Assembly (NCBI GenBank): GCA_024684395.1
Contig: JAIKWY010000078.1
Coordinates: 1-52,154 of the forward strand
DNA from: Oscillospiraceae bacterium
GTDB lineage: Bacteria; Bacillota; Clostridia; Oscillospirales; Ruminococcaceae
Length of the DNA: 52,154 nucleotides
Direction: 5' to 3'
A model generated the notes under the pieces. That model was not told the DNA's origin and searched no databases. It saw nothing but the letters and a program-made list of their open reading frames with translations. Below, in pieces: positions 35,223 to 42,550 of this stretch. The stretch's first letter is position 1; each line of letters opens with the position of its first letter. Both the position numbers and the translations under genes were made by a program.

Positions 35223-35762
35223 TTACTTCTCTTCCTTCTTAGCGGTGGTCTTTCTGGTTCTCTTCGGCTTCTCAGCGGTATCAGCAGCAGCCTTAGCAGT
35301 GGTCTTCTTAGCAGCAGCCTTCTTCGGCTTCTCAGCAGCTTCCGTTGCAGCAGCCTTCTTGGTGGTGGTCTTCTTGGCAGCAGCCTTCTTCGGTTTCTCA
35401 GCAGCATCAGCCGGAGCAGCCTTCTTAGCAACTGCCTTCTTTACCGGGAAGGTGGAGACCAGAGCAGCGAGCTTGTCATAGTCGCCGTCAACAAAAGCCT
35501 TGCCCTCAGCTACAGCAGCGTCGAGCGTGGTCTTGCTCTGAGCCAGTGCCAGGATAACAGCGCCGTCAGCGGTCAGCAGAGCGTCACGGTCATTATAGTC
35601 ATAGGGCTCCACATAGAGAACACGATCGTGGATCTCCATATAGAATGCGCCCTCAGCCTCGCCAGTCACATTGACCTGTACAGCAATATGGTCCTCGATC
35701 TTGGAGGCATCAGCCTTGACGAGTGCGGTCTGTACCTTTTTCACCAGTTCTTGGTATGTCAT
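35223..35762 (-). CDS. SCP2-like domain fused to histone-H1-like basic tail
   Basis: A 179-residue cytosolic protein. Residues about 1-105 resemble the SCP2 sterol-carrier fold found in short Firmicute proteins (MTYQELVKKVQTAL, VNVTGEAEGAFYMEI, LYVEPYDYNDRDALLTADGA). Residues about 108-179 are a low-complexity Lys/Ala/Pro/Thr tail with repeated AEKPKKAAAKKTT units, like the C-terminus of eukaryotic H1 or bacterial Hc1/AlgP proteins that bind DNA. It has a promoter with a perfect 19-bp palindrome over the spacer and -10 (35833-35861), and its own terminator. DNA or polyanion binding by the tail and lipid binding by the head are inferred. Confidence 0.82.
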   Translation of the reverse strand: MTYQELVKKVQTALVKADASKIEDHIAVQVNVTGEAEGAFYMEIHDRVLYVEPYDYNDRDALLTADGAVILALAQSKTTLDAAVAEGKAFVDGDYDKLAALVSTFPVKKAVAKKAAPADAAEKPKKAAAKKTTTKKAAATEAAEKPKKAAAKKTTAKAAADTAEKPKRTRKTTAKKEEK

Positions 35763-35832
35763 TGTAAATCACCTTTCTTGCTTCATGCGCCGCACCGAAA
35801 TGCGTCCCATTGCATTTGTTTTTGACAAATTT

Positions 35833-35861
35833 ATTATACAGGAATTTCCTGTATTCGTCAA
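35833..35861 (-). promoter_or_regulatory. Promoter with palindromic operator for the SCP2/H1-like gene
   Basis: Minus strand: -35 TTGACG (35856-35861), 17-bp spacer, -10 TATAAT (35833-35838). A perfect dyad ATACAGGAA-T-TTCCTGTAT (35836-35854) fills the spacer and half of the -10, the position expected for a repressor site. The rest of the gene-free stretch 35763-36175 has a CCGGGAA/TTCCCGG hairpin near 35950 and the glgA promoter. Confidence 0.8.
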
Positions 35862-36113
35862 TGATTCTTGCGAAATTTCCGCATTTATAACAATAAATCC
35901 ATTTCGGTAGCAATGTTTTTTATATAAAGAGTGCATAGTATCCGGGAACAAGCGATTTTCCCGGGAATTTCGCCGTTCTGCTATCCTCAGTATGGTCTGT
36001 TTGACTATGATTATTCATGCACTGTTATTTTTTTATTTTATGATACATGAACGGAAGAAGCCGGTCGGATTTGGCGGAATTAACAAAGAATTGTGAATAA
36101 TGTGTAAAACCTC

Positions 36114-36142
36114 TTGACTACATCTGGCAAATGGGGTATAAT
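36114..36142 (+). promoter_or_regulatory. Promoter of glgA
   Basis: -35 TTGACT (36114-36119), 17-bp spacer, -10 TATAAT (36137-36142), leaving a short leader of about 27 nt. Confidence 0.85.
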
Positions 36143-36175
36143 AAGCATAGACGCATTTCAAAGGAGGGATATGCT

Positions 36176-37624
36176 TTGACAAACATTCTTTTTGCTGCTT
36201 CCGAATGTGTACCGTTCGTCAAGACAGGCGGCCTTGCTGATGTCGTCGGCGCACTGCCGAAGAACCTCGACAAGGAGCGTTTTGACGTCCGTGTCATCAT
36301 TCCGTATTACACTTGTATCCCCGGAAGATACCGCAACTTCTTCCATTACCGCCACCACTTCTACATGGACTATGCCGGTCGTCAGGAGCATGTCGGTATC
36401 ATGGAATATGAGTACGACGGGATCAAGTACTACTTCGTAGACAACGAGTTTTACTTCAACGGCGAATCCCCGTACAGCTCCGATCTGCGCTGGGATATCG
36501 AGCGTTTCACGTTCTTCTGCAAGGCTGTGCTGGCGATGATGCCGGTCATCGGCTTCCACTCGGAGATCATCCACTGCCACGACTGGCAGACCGGTCTGAT
36601 CCCGGTGCTGCTGCACTCGACCTTCGCAACGCACCCGTTCTACCAGGGCGTCAAGTCCATCATGACCATCCACAATCTGCGCTTCCAGGGCGTGTGGGAC
36701 ATCAAGACCTTCCAGTACAACACCGGTCTGCCGGACTACATGTTCACGCCGGACAAGCTGGAGTTCCATCGTGATGCCAACATGCTCAAGGGCGGTCTGG
36801 TCTATGCGGACTATATCACGACTGTTTCCGAGACCTATGCCGAGGAGATCAAAACTGCCGAATACGGCGAGCATCTCGGCGGTCTGTTATCTGCACGCTC
36901 TGCCTCCCTGCGAGGCATCGTGAACGGCATCGACTACGATGCATTCAACCCGAAGACCGATAAGAAGATCTTCTACAACTTCGATGTCAACGACTTCCAG
37001 AAGGGCAAGGCGGAGAACAAACGCCAGCTCCAGGCAGAACTGGGGCTCCCGGAGGATCCGCGCATCATGCTGGTGGGCATCATCTCCCGTCTGACGGATC
37101 AGAAGGGTCTGAACCTGCTCGGCGAGGTCTTCGAGCGCTTCCTCGATGAGAACACACAGTTCGTTGTGATCGGCACAGGCGAGCCGGGCTATGAGAATAT
37201 GTTCCGCTACTTCGCCGGCCGTTATCCGGACAGATGCTCCGCCAATATCTGCTACAACGACCAGCTTGCCCGCAAGCTGTATGCGGCGGCAGATATGATG
37301 CTCGTGCCGTCCCGGTTCGAGCCCTGCGGTTTGACGCAGCTCATGGCACTGCGCTACGGTTCCGTGCCGCTGGTGCGTGAGACAGGCGGTCTGAAGGATA
37401 CTGTCGAGGCATACAACGAGTACGAGCAGACCGGTACCGGCTTCACGTTCGGACCGTTCAATGCAAATGATTTCCTCAATACCGTCAACTATGCAAAGTC
37501 GGTATTCTTCAACCATCGTGAAGAATGGGATGCGATGGTCAAGCGGGGCATGGAGAAGGACTTCTCCTGGGGCAGCTCCGCACGGCAGTACGAGGGTATG
37601 TATGAGTGGCTCCTCGGCAAGTGA
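36176..37624 (+). CDS. glgA: Glycogen synthase (ADP-glucose type, GT5)
   Basis: A 482-residue cytosolic glucosyltransferase that elongates alpha-1,4-glucan from ADP-glucose. The N-terminal signature is ILFAASECVPFVKTGGLADV, with the KTGGL ADP-glucose site; the catalytic Glu motif SRFEPCGLTQL is near residue 375. The frame opens upstream at an ATG (36131) without a ribosome site and inside the promoter; AAAGGAGG lies 8 nt before a TTG at 36176, so TTG is the probable start. Monocistronic with a clear terminator. It is the synthetic counterpart of glgP at 7 kb; glgC and glgB are not in the window. Confidence 0.95.
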   Translation: MTNILFAASECVPFVKTGGLADVVGALPKNLDKERFDVRVIIPYYTCIPGRYRNFFHYRHHFYMDYAGRQEHVGIMEYEYDGIKYYFVDNEFYFNGESPYSSDLRWDIERFTFFCKAVLAMMPVIGFHSEIIHCHDWQTGLIPVLLHSTFATHPFYQGVKSIMTIHNLRFQGVWDIKTFQYNTGLPDYMFTPDKLEFHRDANMLKGGLVYADYITTVSETYAEEIKTAEYGEHLGGLLSARSASLRGIVNGIDYDAFNPKTDKKIFYNFDVNDFQKGKAENKRQLQAELGLPEDPRIMLVGIISRLTDQKGLNLLGEVFERFLDENTQFVVIGTGEPGYENMFRYFAGRYPDRCSANICYNDQLARKLYAAADMMLVPSRFEPCGLTQLMALRYGSVPLVRETGGLKDTVEAYNEYEQTGTGFTFGPFNANDFLNTVNYAKSVFFNHREEWDAMVKRGMEKDFSWGSSARQYEGMYEWLLGK

Positions 37625-37674
37625 TGCCCCCTGAAAAACGCTTATTACCTTATCACTCCTTATTATTTTCACAG

Positions 37675-37711
37675 GCATACAGGCTCCCAATGGGAGCTTG
37701 TATGCTTTTTT
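37675..37711 (+). terminator. Terminator of glgA
   Basis: GCATACAGGCTCCC/GGGAGCTTGTATGC stem followed by TTTTTT. Confidence 0.9.
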
Positions 37712-37771
37712 CTGGATTTTTGGGGCATACTGATAGTGACCGTTCCCAAACTCTATCGCAGCTGCATCGCT

Positions 37772-37865
37772 AAGCCGCCCCCTCCGCCGCCGTTCGGCGG
37801 CACCTCCCCCACTTCGTGAGGGAGGACAAGGGGAGGGTGCTGCGCACCCTCAGACCCGCTTTTTC
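37772..37865 (+). repeat. GC-rich hairpin repeat family B, full copy
   Basis: Matches 6735-6821: AAGCCGCCCCC, GCCGCC-GTTC-GGCGGC hairpin, CCTCCCCC hairpin (here with loop ACTTCGT and GAGGGAGG), GGGTGC-TGC-GCACCC hairpin, and tail CAGACCCGCTTTTTC. The flanking gene-free DNA (37712-38086) also has CAGGAGGCT/AGCCTCCTG and GCGGTCG-CAAAG-CGACCGC hairpins and no supported ORF. Confidence 0.85.
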
Positions 37866-38086
37866 TATTGCAAATAAGATGCAGGTGCAGGAGGCTCAGC
37901 CTCCTGCCGAGGGAGGTTTAGGAGGGGCGAGGGTGAACACCCCGTCCCCTCTGTCACTTCGTGCCACCTCCCCACCCCGTGGGGAGTCTTCCCTCCCTAA
38001 GCGGTCGCAAAGCGACCGCAAAAGTGTACAGTTTTACAAGCATGCTCTTTTATCGTTGATAACACAATTCCTGAAAGGAGTTCCCC

Positions 38087-38866
38087 ATGCTCACACAGCT
38101 TCGTTCCCTCTATGCCTACCGTGAGATGATCGTCTGCATGGTACGGCGGGATCTGCGGGGGCGCTACAAAGGCAGCGCACTCGGCTTTCTCTGGACATTC
38201 GTCAGCCCGCTCATGCAGCTCGGCGTCTACACGGTCGTCTTCACCCATATCCTGAAAAACGGCATCGACCGCTATTACCTCTTCCTCTTCACAGCGCTCG
38301 TGCCGTGGCTCTTCTTCTCGGCATCTTTGACGGGCGGCAGCGAATGCGTCCTCGCCCAGAAGGAGCTTGTGAAGAAGATCTGGTTCCCCCGTGCCGTGCT
38401 GCCTGCCGCCTATGTCACGGGCGCCTTCATCAACATGCTTTTGTGCTTCGCCATCATCCTCCCGACGGCGATTTTGTCCGGTGTACAGCTCCGCCCGGGC
38501 GGGCTGCTGCTCCTTCCGACCGTCATGGCGGCGGAGTATCTGCTTGCCCTCGGCACGGCGCTGCTGGCGTCTTCCGTCACGGTCTATTTCCGGGATATGG
38601 AGCACATCCTCAGTATCGCCGCCATGCTCTGGATGTACCTGACGCCTGTCGTTTACGACATCTCCATGATCCCGCCACGCTACAGGCTCCTGCTCCGGCT
38701 CAATCCCATGACCTCGGTGATCGGCTGCTACCGTGACATCCTCTACAGCGGCAGCCTGCCCGATCCGGCTGCGCTCCTCTGTGCCGCCGTGCAGGGGCTG
38801 ACGGCGCTCGTCATCGGCTGGTCTGTCTTTGAATGCCTGCAAAAGCGCTTTGCGGAGGTGTTGTGA
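38087..38866 (+). CDS. ABC-2 polysaccharide/teichoic acid export permease
   Basis: A 259-residue membrane protein of the Wzm/TagG type with about six spans. The amphipathic N-terminus VRRDLRGRYKGSALGFLWTF before the first span is characteristic of the family, as is LTPVVYDISMIPPRYR late in the sequence. GAAAGGAG precedes the ATG. Its stop overlaps the start of the ATPase gene (TGATG), so the two form one exporter of an undecaprenyl-linked surface glycan. No glycosyltransferase genes lie alongside, so the substrate is unknown. Confidence 0.9.
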   Translation: MLTQLRSLYAYREMIVCMVRRDLRGRYKGSALGFLWTFVSPLMQLGVYTVVFTHILKNGIDRYYLFLFTALVPWLFFSASLTGGSECVLAQKELVKKIWFPRAVLPAAYVTGAFINMLLCFAIILPTAILSGVQLRPGGLLLLPTVMAAEYLLALGTALLASSVTVYFRDMEHILSIAAMLWMYLTPVVYDISMIPPRYRLLLRLNPMTSVIGCYRDILYSGSLPDPAALLCAAVQGLTALVIGWSVFECLQKRFAEVL

Positions 38867-39600
38867 TGCAGGAATACGCCATCGAGCTGCGCCATGTCAG
38901 CAAGTCCTTCCCCGCCGGTTCCGTCCGCACCCAGCTCAAAGACCTGTTCTTCCTCCGGGATCCCTCAGCCGGACGGCATACCGTGCTGCACGGCATCGAC
39001 CTCCGGGTATCCCCCGGCGAAGCGGTCGGGCTGGTCGGGCGAAACGGCTGCGGGAAGAGCACCGTCCTGAAGCTCGTCAGCCGCATCCTCTGCCCGGACG
39101 AAGGCAGCATCACTTTGCATGGCAGAGTGTCCGCCCTCCTCGAACTCGGCGCAGGCTTCCACCCCGACCTCACCGGACGTGAGAACCTGCGCACGAATGC
39201 CGCCGTGTTCGGTCTGACCCGTGTGGAGACAGACCGCCGCATGGACAGCATCATCCGCTTTTCGGAGCTCGGGCGCCGCATCGACGATCCGGTGCGGACG
39301 TACTCCTCCGGGATGTATATGCGGCTCGCCTTCTCGGTCGCCGTGCATGTCGATTCGGACATCCTGCTGATCGACGAGATCTTAGCCGTGGGCGATGCCG
39401 CCTTCCAGGAGAAATGCTTCGCCCGTTTGCAGGAGATCCGCCGCAGCGGGACGGCGATCCTGCTCGTCTCTCACGATACCGCACAGCTCCGTGCCGTCTG
39501 CGACCGCTGTGTCTGGTTACAGGACGGCACCATCCGGGCTGAGGGCTCGCCGGAGCGGATCTGCGGGGACTATGCCGCCTCGCAGCAGCTCCCGTCATAG
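38866..39600 (+). CDS. ABC polysaccharide/teichoic acid export ATPase
   Basis: A 244-residue Wzt/TagH-type nucleotide-binding protein. Walker A GRNGCGKST, the family segment ELGAGFHPDLTGRENLRTNA, signature YSSGMYMRLAFSVA, Walker B ILLIDEILAVGD and the switch His in LVSHDT. The frame extends back to 38833, but GGAGGTGTTGTG and the overlap with the permease stop indicate the ATG at 38866. It lacks the C-terminal glycan-binding domain of O-antigen Wzt proteins, so export is unlikely to depend on a terminal modification of the glycan. Confidence 0.93.
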   Translation: MQEYAIELRHVSKSFPAGSVRTQLKDLFFLRDPSAGRHTVLHGIDLRVSPGEAVGLVGRNGCGKSTVLKLVSRILCPDEGSITLHGRVSALLELGAGFHPDLTGRENLRTNAAVFGLTRVETDRRMDSIIRFSELGRRIDDPVRTYSSGMYMRLAFSVAVHVDSDILLIDEILAVGDAAFQEKCFARLQEIRRSGTAILLVSHDTAQLRAVCDRCVWLQDGTIRAEGSPERICGDYAASQQLPS

Positions 39601-39603
39601 CAG

Positions 39604-39643
39604 AAAAAACCAAGAGCGGCACTCCCACACAGGGTGCCGCTCT
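39604..39643 (-). terminator. Terminator of the membrane XRE gene (possibly bidirectional)
   Basis: AGAGCGGCAC/GTGCCGCTCT stem; the minus strand continues TTGGTTTTTTCTG. It also lies just after the ABC ATPase stop. Confidence 0.75.
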
Positions 39644-39793
39644 CAGCAATAGATGATGCCGGCAAAGCCAGGCATGTTTGTGCGTCTTACTGTACTTCTT
39701 ATTATAGCATAGTTTTCGTGCAATTTCAAGTGCCATTTTCAAAAATCTTGCATAAATTTCGTATGATTTTCATATGAATAATGCCATATCCCG

Positions 39794-40393
39794 TCACCGC
39801 AGAATCTCCCGGAGCAGCATTCCTGCCGCAAACAGAAGCTCCGCGCCCGCCACCGCGGCCACACCGATGTACAGCTTTTTCCGGGCGCTGCGCTTTTTGA
39901 GCTCCTGCTGCTTCTCGATGTCATCGAGCGTTTCACCTCGCAGGAACGCCAGTACCTCCCGGTAGGTCTGGATGTCGTTTTCCGCCTTGAGCTGTTCCAT
40001 TTTATGGAACGCCAGAAATGCCACGACCGCCAGAACCCCGGCAAGCACGCATCCGAGCAGCTTACCTGCCTCGCCGCCGTACTCCACCAACGCCGTCACA
40101 CCGAACATCAGCGCAAACAGGCTCCCCACGCCAAGCCATTGCAGCCCCTTCAGGGTCTTTGCATCCTCATTCTGTACCGTGTTTTTCATAACCTCCACAT
40201 CTCCTTTCACCAGATCGTCCAGTGTCACGCCGAACAGATCGCTCAGGATCAGCAGGCTGTGTACATCCGGGTAGCTCTTTTCCGTCTCCCAGTTGGAGAC
40301 TGTCTGACGGCTGACATACGCCTTCTCCGCCAGTGTCTCCTGTGACCAGCTTTGCTCCGTTCTGAGCCTCTTGATCGTCTTGCCAAGTTCCAT
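39794..40393 (-). CDS. XRE regulator with three membrane segments
   Basis: A 199-residue membrane-tethered regulator. Cro/C1 HTH about 1-60 (KTIKRLRTEQSWSQETLAEK, then SRQTVSNWE), followed by a linker and three hydrophobic segments: about 85-105, 113-133 and 175-195. The frame runs to 40486, but AAAGGAGG before the ATG at 40393 fixes the start. Membrane-bound XRE proteins of this layout are common in Firmicutes and often answer to cell-envelope stress or a partner protein; no partner is evident. The promoter is at 40434-40462, with an inverted repeat just upstream that may be its own operator. Confidence 0.85.
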   Translation of the reverse strand: MELGKTIKRLRTEQSWSQETLAEKAYVSRQTVSNWETEKSYPDVHSLLILSDLFGVTLDDLVKGDVEVMKNTVQNEDAKTLKGLQWLGVGSLFALMFGVTALVEYGGEAGKLLGCVLAGVLAVVAFLAFHKMEQLKAENDIQTYREVLAFLRGETLDDIEKQQELKKRSARKKLYIGVAAVAGAELLFAAGMLLREILR

Positions 40394-40433
40394 GATGCGC
40401 CCTCCTTTCAGCAGTGGATCCCCTGCTGTTCTC

Positions 40434-40462
40434 ATCATAGCAGATGTGGTGTAAAAATGCAA
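40434..40462 (-). promoter_or_regulatory. Promoter of the membrane XRE regulator
   Basis: Minus strand: -35 TTGCAT (40457-40462), 17-bp spacer, -10 TATGAT (40434-40439). Confidence 0.7.
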
Positions 40463-40464
40463 CC

Positions 40465-40507
40465 AAAGCTCTTTGACATCCGACAAAAATCGTTGTCAAA
40501 GAGCTTT
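40465..40507. promoter_or_regulatory. 14-bp inverted repeat upstream of the XRE promoter
   Basis: AAAGCTCTTTGACA and TGTCAAAGAGCTTT as perfect arms 15 nt apart, with a third CTTTGACAT overlapping the right edge. It lies 2 bp upstream of the XRE -35 and just after the cdd stop codon. It could be an operator, or an attenuated terminator of cdd. Confidence 0.6.
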
Positions 40508-40529
40508 GACATGGCTTGATTGCGTCGTT

Positions 40530-40910
40530 TTAAAGGCTGAACCGCCCCGGCAGCAGCGTCCCGAGAGTGTACACGCCATCCGTCAGAATGACCTGCATCT
40601 CCCCGCCGCCGAACTCTGCCAATACCTGCCGGCAGGCACCGCAGGGCGTACAGGGCTGCTCCGGCTCCTCGCCCTCCGGCGCACCGCAGATAGCAATGGC
40701 AGTGATCTTTCTGTGTCCCGCCGAGACCGCCTTCACGACCGCCGTCCGCTCGGCACAGATGCACTCGCCGTAAGCGGCATTCTCCACATTGCAGCCGGTA
40801 AAGACCGCCCCGTCCTCCGTCAGGAGTGCTGCCCCCACCGCAAAATGCGAATAGCGGCAGTAGGCATTCGCCCGTGCCCGCTTTGCAGCCTCCATCAGTT
40901 CTTTATACAT
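40530..40910 (-). CDS. cdd: Cytidine deaminase
   Basis: A 126-residue homotetrameric zinc enzyme that deaminates cytidine/deoxycytidine to uridine for pyrimidine salvage. The catalytic motif CAERTA (Cys ligand and Glu) and the second zinc pair PCTPCGACRQ are intact, and the substrate segment GCNVENAAYG is conserved. AAGGAGG precedes the ATG. It follows ackA on the same strand behind a terminator, and no clear promoter was found between, so readthrough or a weak promoter is likely. Confidence 0.95.
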   Translation of the reverse strand: MYKELMEAAKRARANAYCRYSHFAVGAALLTEDGAVFTGCNVENAAYGECICAERTAVVKAVSAGHRKITAIAICGAPEGEEPEQPCTPCGACRQVLAEFGGGEMQVILTDGVYTLGTLLPGRFSL

Positions 40911-40952
40911 ATCTTTTTCCTCCTTGCAATACCCTTTCCAACATGCTATAAT

Positions 40953-40984
40953 AAAAACAGGGAGCGCAGAGCCCCCTGTTTTTT
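40953..40984 (-). terminator. Terminator of ackA
   Basis: AAAAACAGGG/CCCTGTTTTT stem 12 nt after the stop codon; minus strand continues ATTATAG. Confidence 0.8.
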
Positions 40985-40995
40985 CTCTCTGAAAC

Positions 40996-42195
40996 TTACT
41001 TGGAGATCAGCGCCAGTGTATCTCTTGCGATCAGGAGCTCCTCATTGGTCGGAACGACCCATACCTCCACCTTGGAGTCGGAGCGGGACACCTTCTGTAG
41101 CTTGCCGTGGATGCCGGCATTGGTCACGGTGTCGATCTTGATGCCGAGGATGTCCATGTCAGCGCAAACCTGCTCACGCACGTCCGGTGCATTCTCACCG
41201 ATACCGCCGGTGAACAGAACAGCGTCCAGACCGTTCATCGCAGCTGCGAAAGCACCGATGTACTTCTTGATCTGGTATACCAGCATCTCCTTGGAGAGCT
41301 GTGCTCTCTTGTTGCCCTGATCGGCAGCAGCGGAGACGTCACGGTTGTCGGAGCCGACGCCGGAAACGCCCAGGAAGCCGGACTTCTTGTTCATGTAGTC
41401 GCTCATCTCAGCCGGTGTGAAGCCGTGCTTCTCCATCACGAAGGTCACAGCAGACGGATCGAGCGCACCGGTACGGGTGCCCATCAGCACGCCGTCGAGG
41501 GGTGTGAAGCCCATCGTGGTGTCCACGGATCTGCCGCCGTCGATGGCAGTGATGGAAGAGCCGTTGCCGAGGTGGCAGGAAACGATCTTGAGATCCTTGA
41601 CATCCTTGCCCATTGCCTTGGCGAGCGCCTGGGATACAAAGCGGTGAGAGGTGCCGTGGAAGCCGTACTTTCTCACATGCAGCTTCTCATAATCCTCATA
41701 GGGCAGACCGAACATGAAGGCCTTCTCCGGCATCGTTGCATGGAATGCGGTATCGAAGACAACAGCCTGCGGAACGGAAGCCGGCAGCACCTTCTTGCAG
41801 GCACGCAGTGCAAGTGCATGTGCATGGTTGTGTACCGGAGCGAGCTCACGCAGCTCGTCGATCTTGTCGATGACCTCATCGGTCACGAGGGTGGTCTCGG
41901 AGAAGATCTCGGCGCCCTGCACGATTCTGTGACCAACAGCAGAGATCTCGCTCATGTCCTTGATAACAGCAGCATCGCCGGTGGTCAGGACTTCAACGAG
42001 CTTCATGAAAGCCTCGGTGTGGGTCGGGAATGCACAGTCAGCAGAGTACTCTCTGCCGTCAGCGGTCTTGTGGGATACGTGACCGTCGATACCGATGCGG
42101 TCGCAGTTGCCCTTTGCCAGAACGCTCTCGTCCTCCATGTTCAGGAGCTGGTACTTCAGCGAAGAGCTGCCTGCATTGACTACTAAAATCAGCAT
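40996..42195 (-). CDS. ackA: Acetate kinase
   Basis: A 399-residue ASKHA-fold kinase converting acetyl phosphate and ADP to acetate and ATP, the last step of acetate fermentation. N-terminal signature VNAGSSSLKYQL, second signature HRIVQGAE, and TGGIGENAPDVR near the C-terminus are all present; the length is typical. AAAGGAAG precedes the ATG. The usual partner pta is not adjacent. It has its own promoter and terminator. Confidence 0.97.
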   Translation of the reverse strand: MLILVVNAGSSSLKYQLLNMEDESVLAKGNCDRIGIDGHVSHKTADGREYSADCAFPTHTEAFMKLVEVLTTGDAAVIKDMSEISAVGHRIVQGAEIFSETTLVTDEVIDKIDELRELAPVHNHAHALALRACKKVLPASVPQAVVFDTAFHATMPEKAFMFGLPYEDYEKLHVRKYGFHGTSHRFVSQALAKAMGKDVKDLKIVSCHLGNGSSITAIDGGRSVDTTMGFTPLDGVLMGTRTGALDPSAVTFVMEKHGFTPAEMSDYMNKKSGFLGVSGVGSDNRDVSAAADQGNKRAQLSKEMLVYQIKKYIGAFAAAMNGLDAVLFTGGIGENAPDVREQVCADMDILGIKIDTVTNAGIHGKLQKVSRSDSKVEVWVVPTNEELLIARDTLALISK

Positions 42196-42257
42196 AGTTT
42201 TTCTTCCTTTCGGTTTAAAAATATGGGATGCCCCGCCTGCGCCGGGCAGTCAATATT

Positions 42258-42286
42258 ATTATACTCATTTTTGGCTGAAATTGCAA
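42258..42286 (-). promoter_or_regulatory. Promoter of ackA
   Basis: Minus strand: -35 TTGCAA (42281-42286), 17-bp spacer, -10 TATAAT (42258-42263). Confidence 0.8.
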
Positions 42287-42310
42287 GTGTTTTTTCAAAC
42301 ATTTTACATT

Positions 42311-42416
42311 TGGGCATCTCTAAAAACTCCCATTTTGCTTTTCTGCGAAAAGCAAAATGGCTTAGGTGTGGGGCTCTGCCCCACACCCCGCCTCTAAAAA
42401 CATAGTTTTTAGAGGT
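42311..42416. repeat. Triple-hairpin intergenic element
   Basis: Three adjacent hairpins: CCATTTTGCTTTT-CTGCG-AAAAGCAAAATGG, GTGTGGGG-CTCTG-CCCCACAC, and CCTCTAAAAAC-ATA-GTTTTTAGAGG. The A/T and G/C pair resembles, in other order, the left part of repeat family A (GCGAAAA-type loop and GGG-CTCTG-CCC type loop). It lies in the 355-nt gene-free stretch between ackA and the lipoprotein genes. Confidence 0.65.
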
Positions 42417-42550
42417 ACCCATTTCAAAGCCCGCATTTCCTCCCTGCGGCTGCCTCTTTTTTCATTTTTATGACCGAAACATGCGACACTTTGCCGTGTC
42501 AGCGTGATTGTTATAGCAAAGACCTCTGTACTTTCAGAAAGGAGCCCGCC

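Noticed and set aside
40948-40953. TATAAT on the plus strand between cdd and ackA
   Set aside because: No -35 at 16-18 bp, and it overlaps the A/T flank of the ackA terminator.
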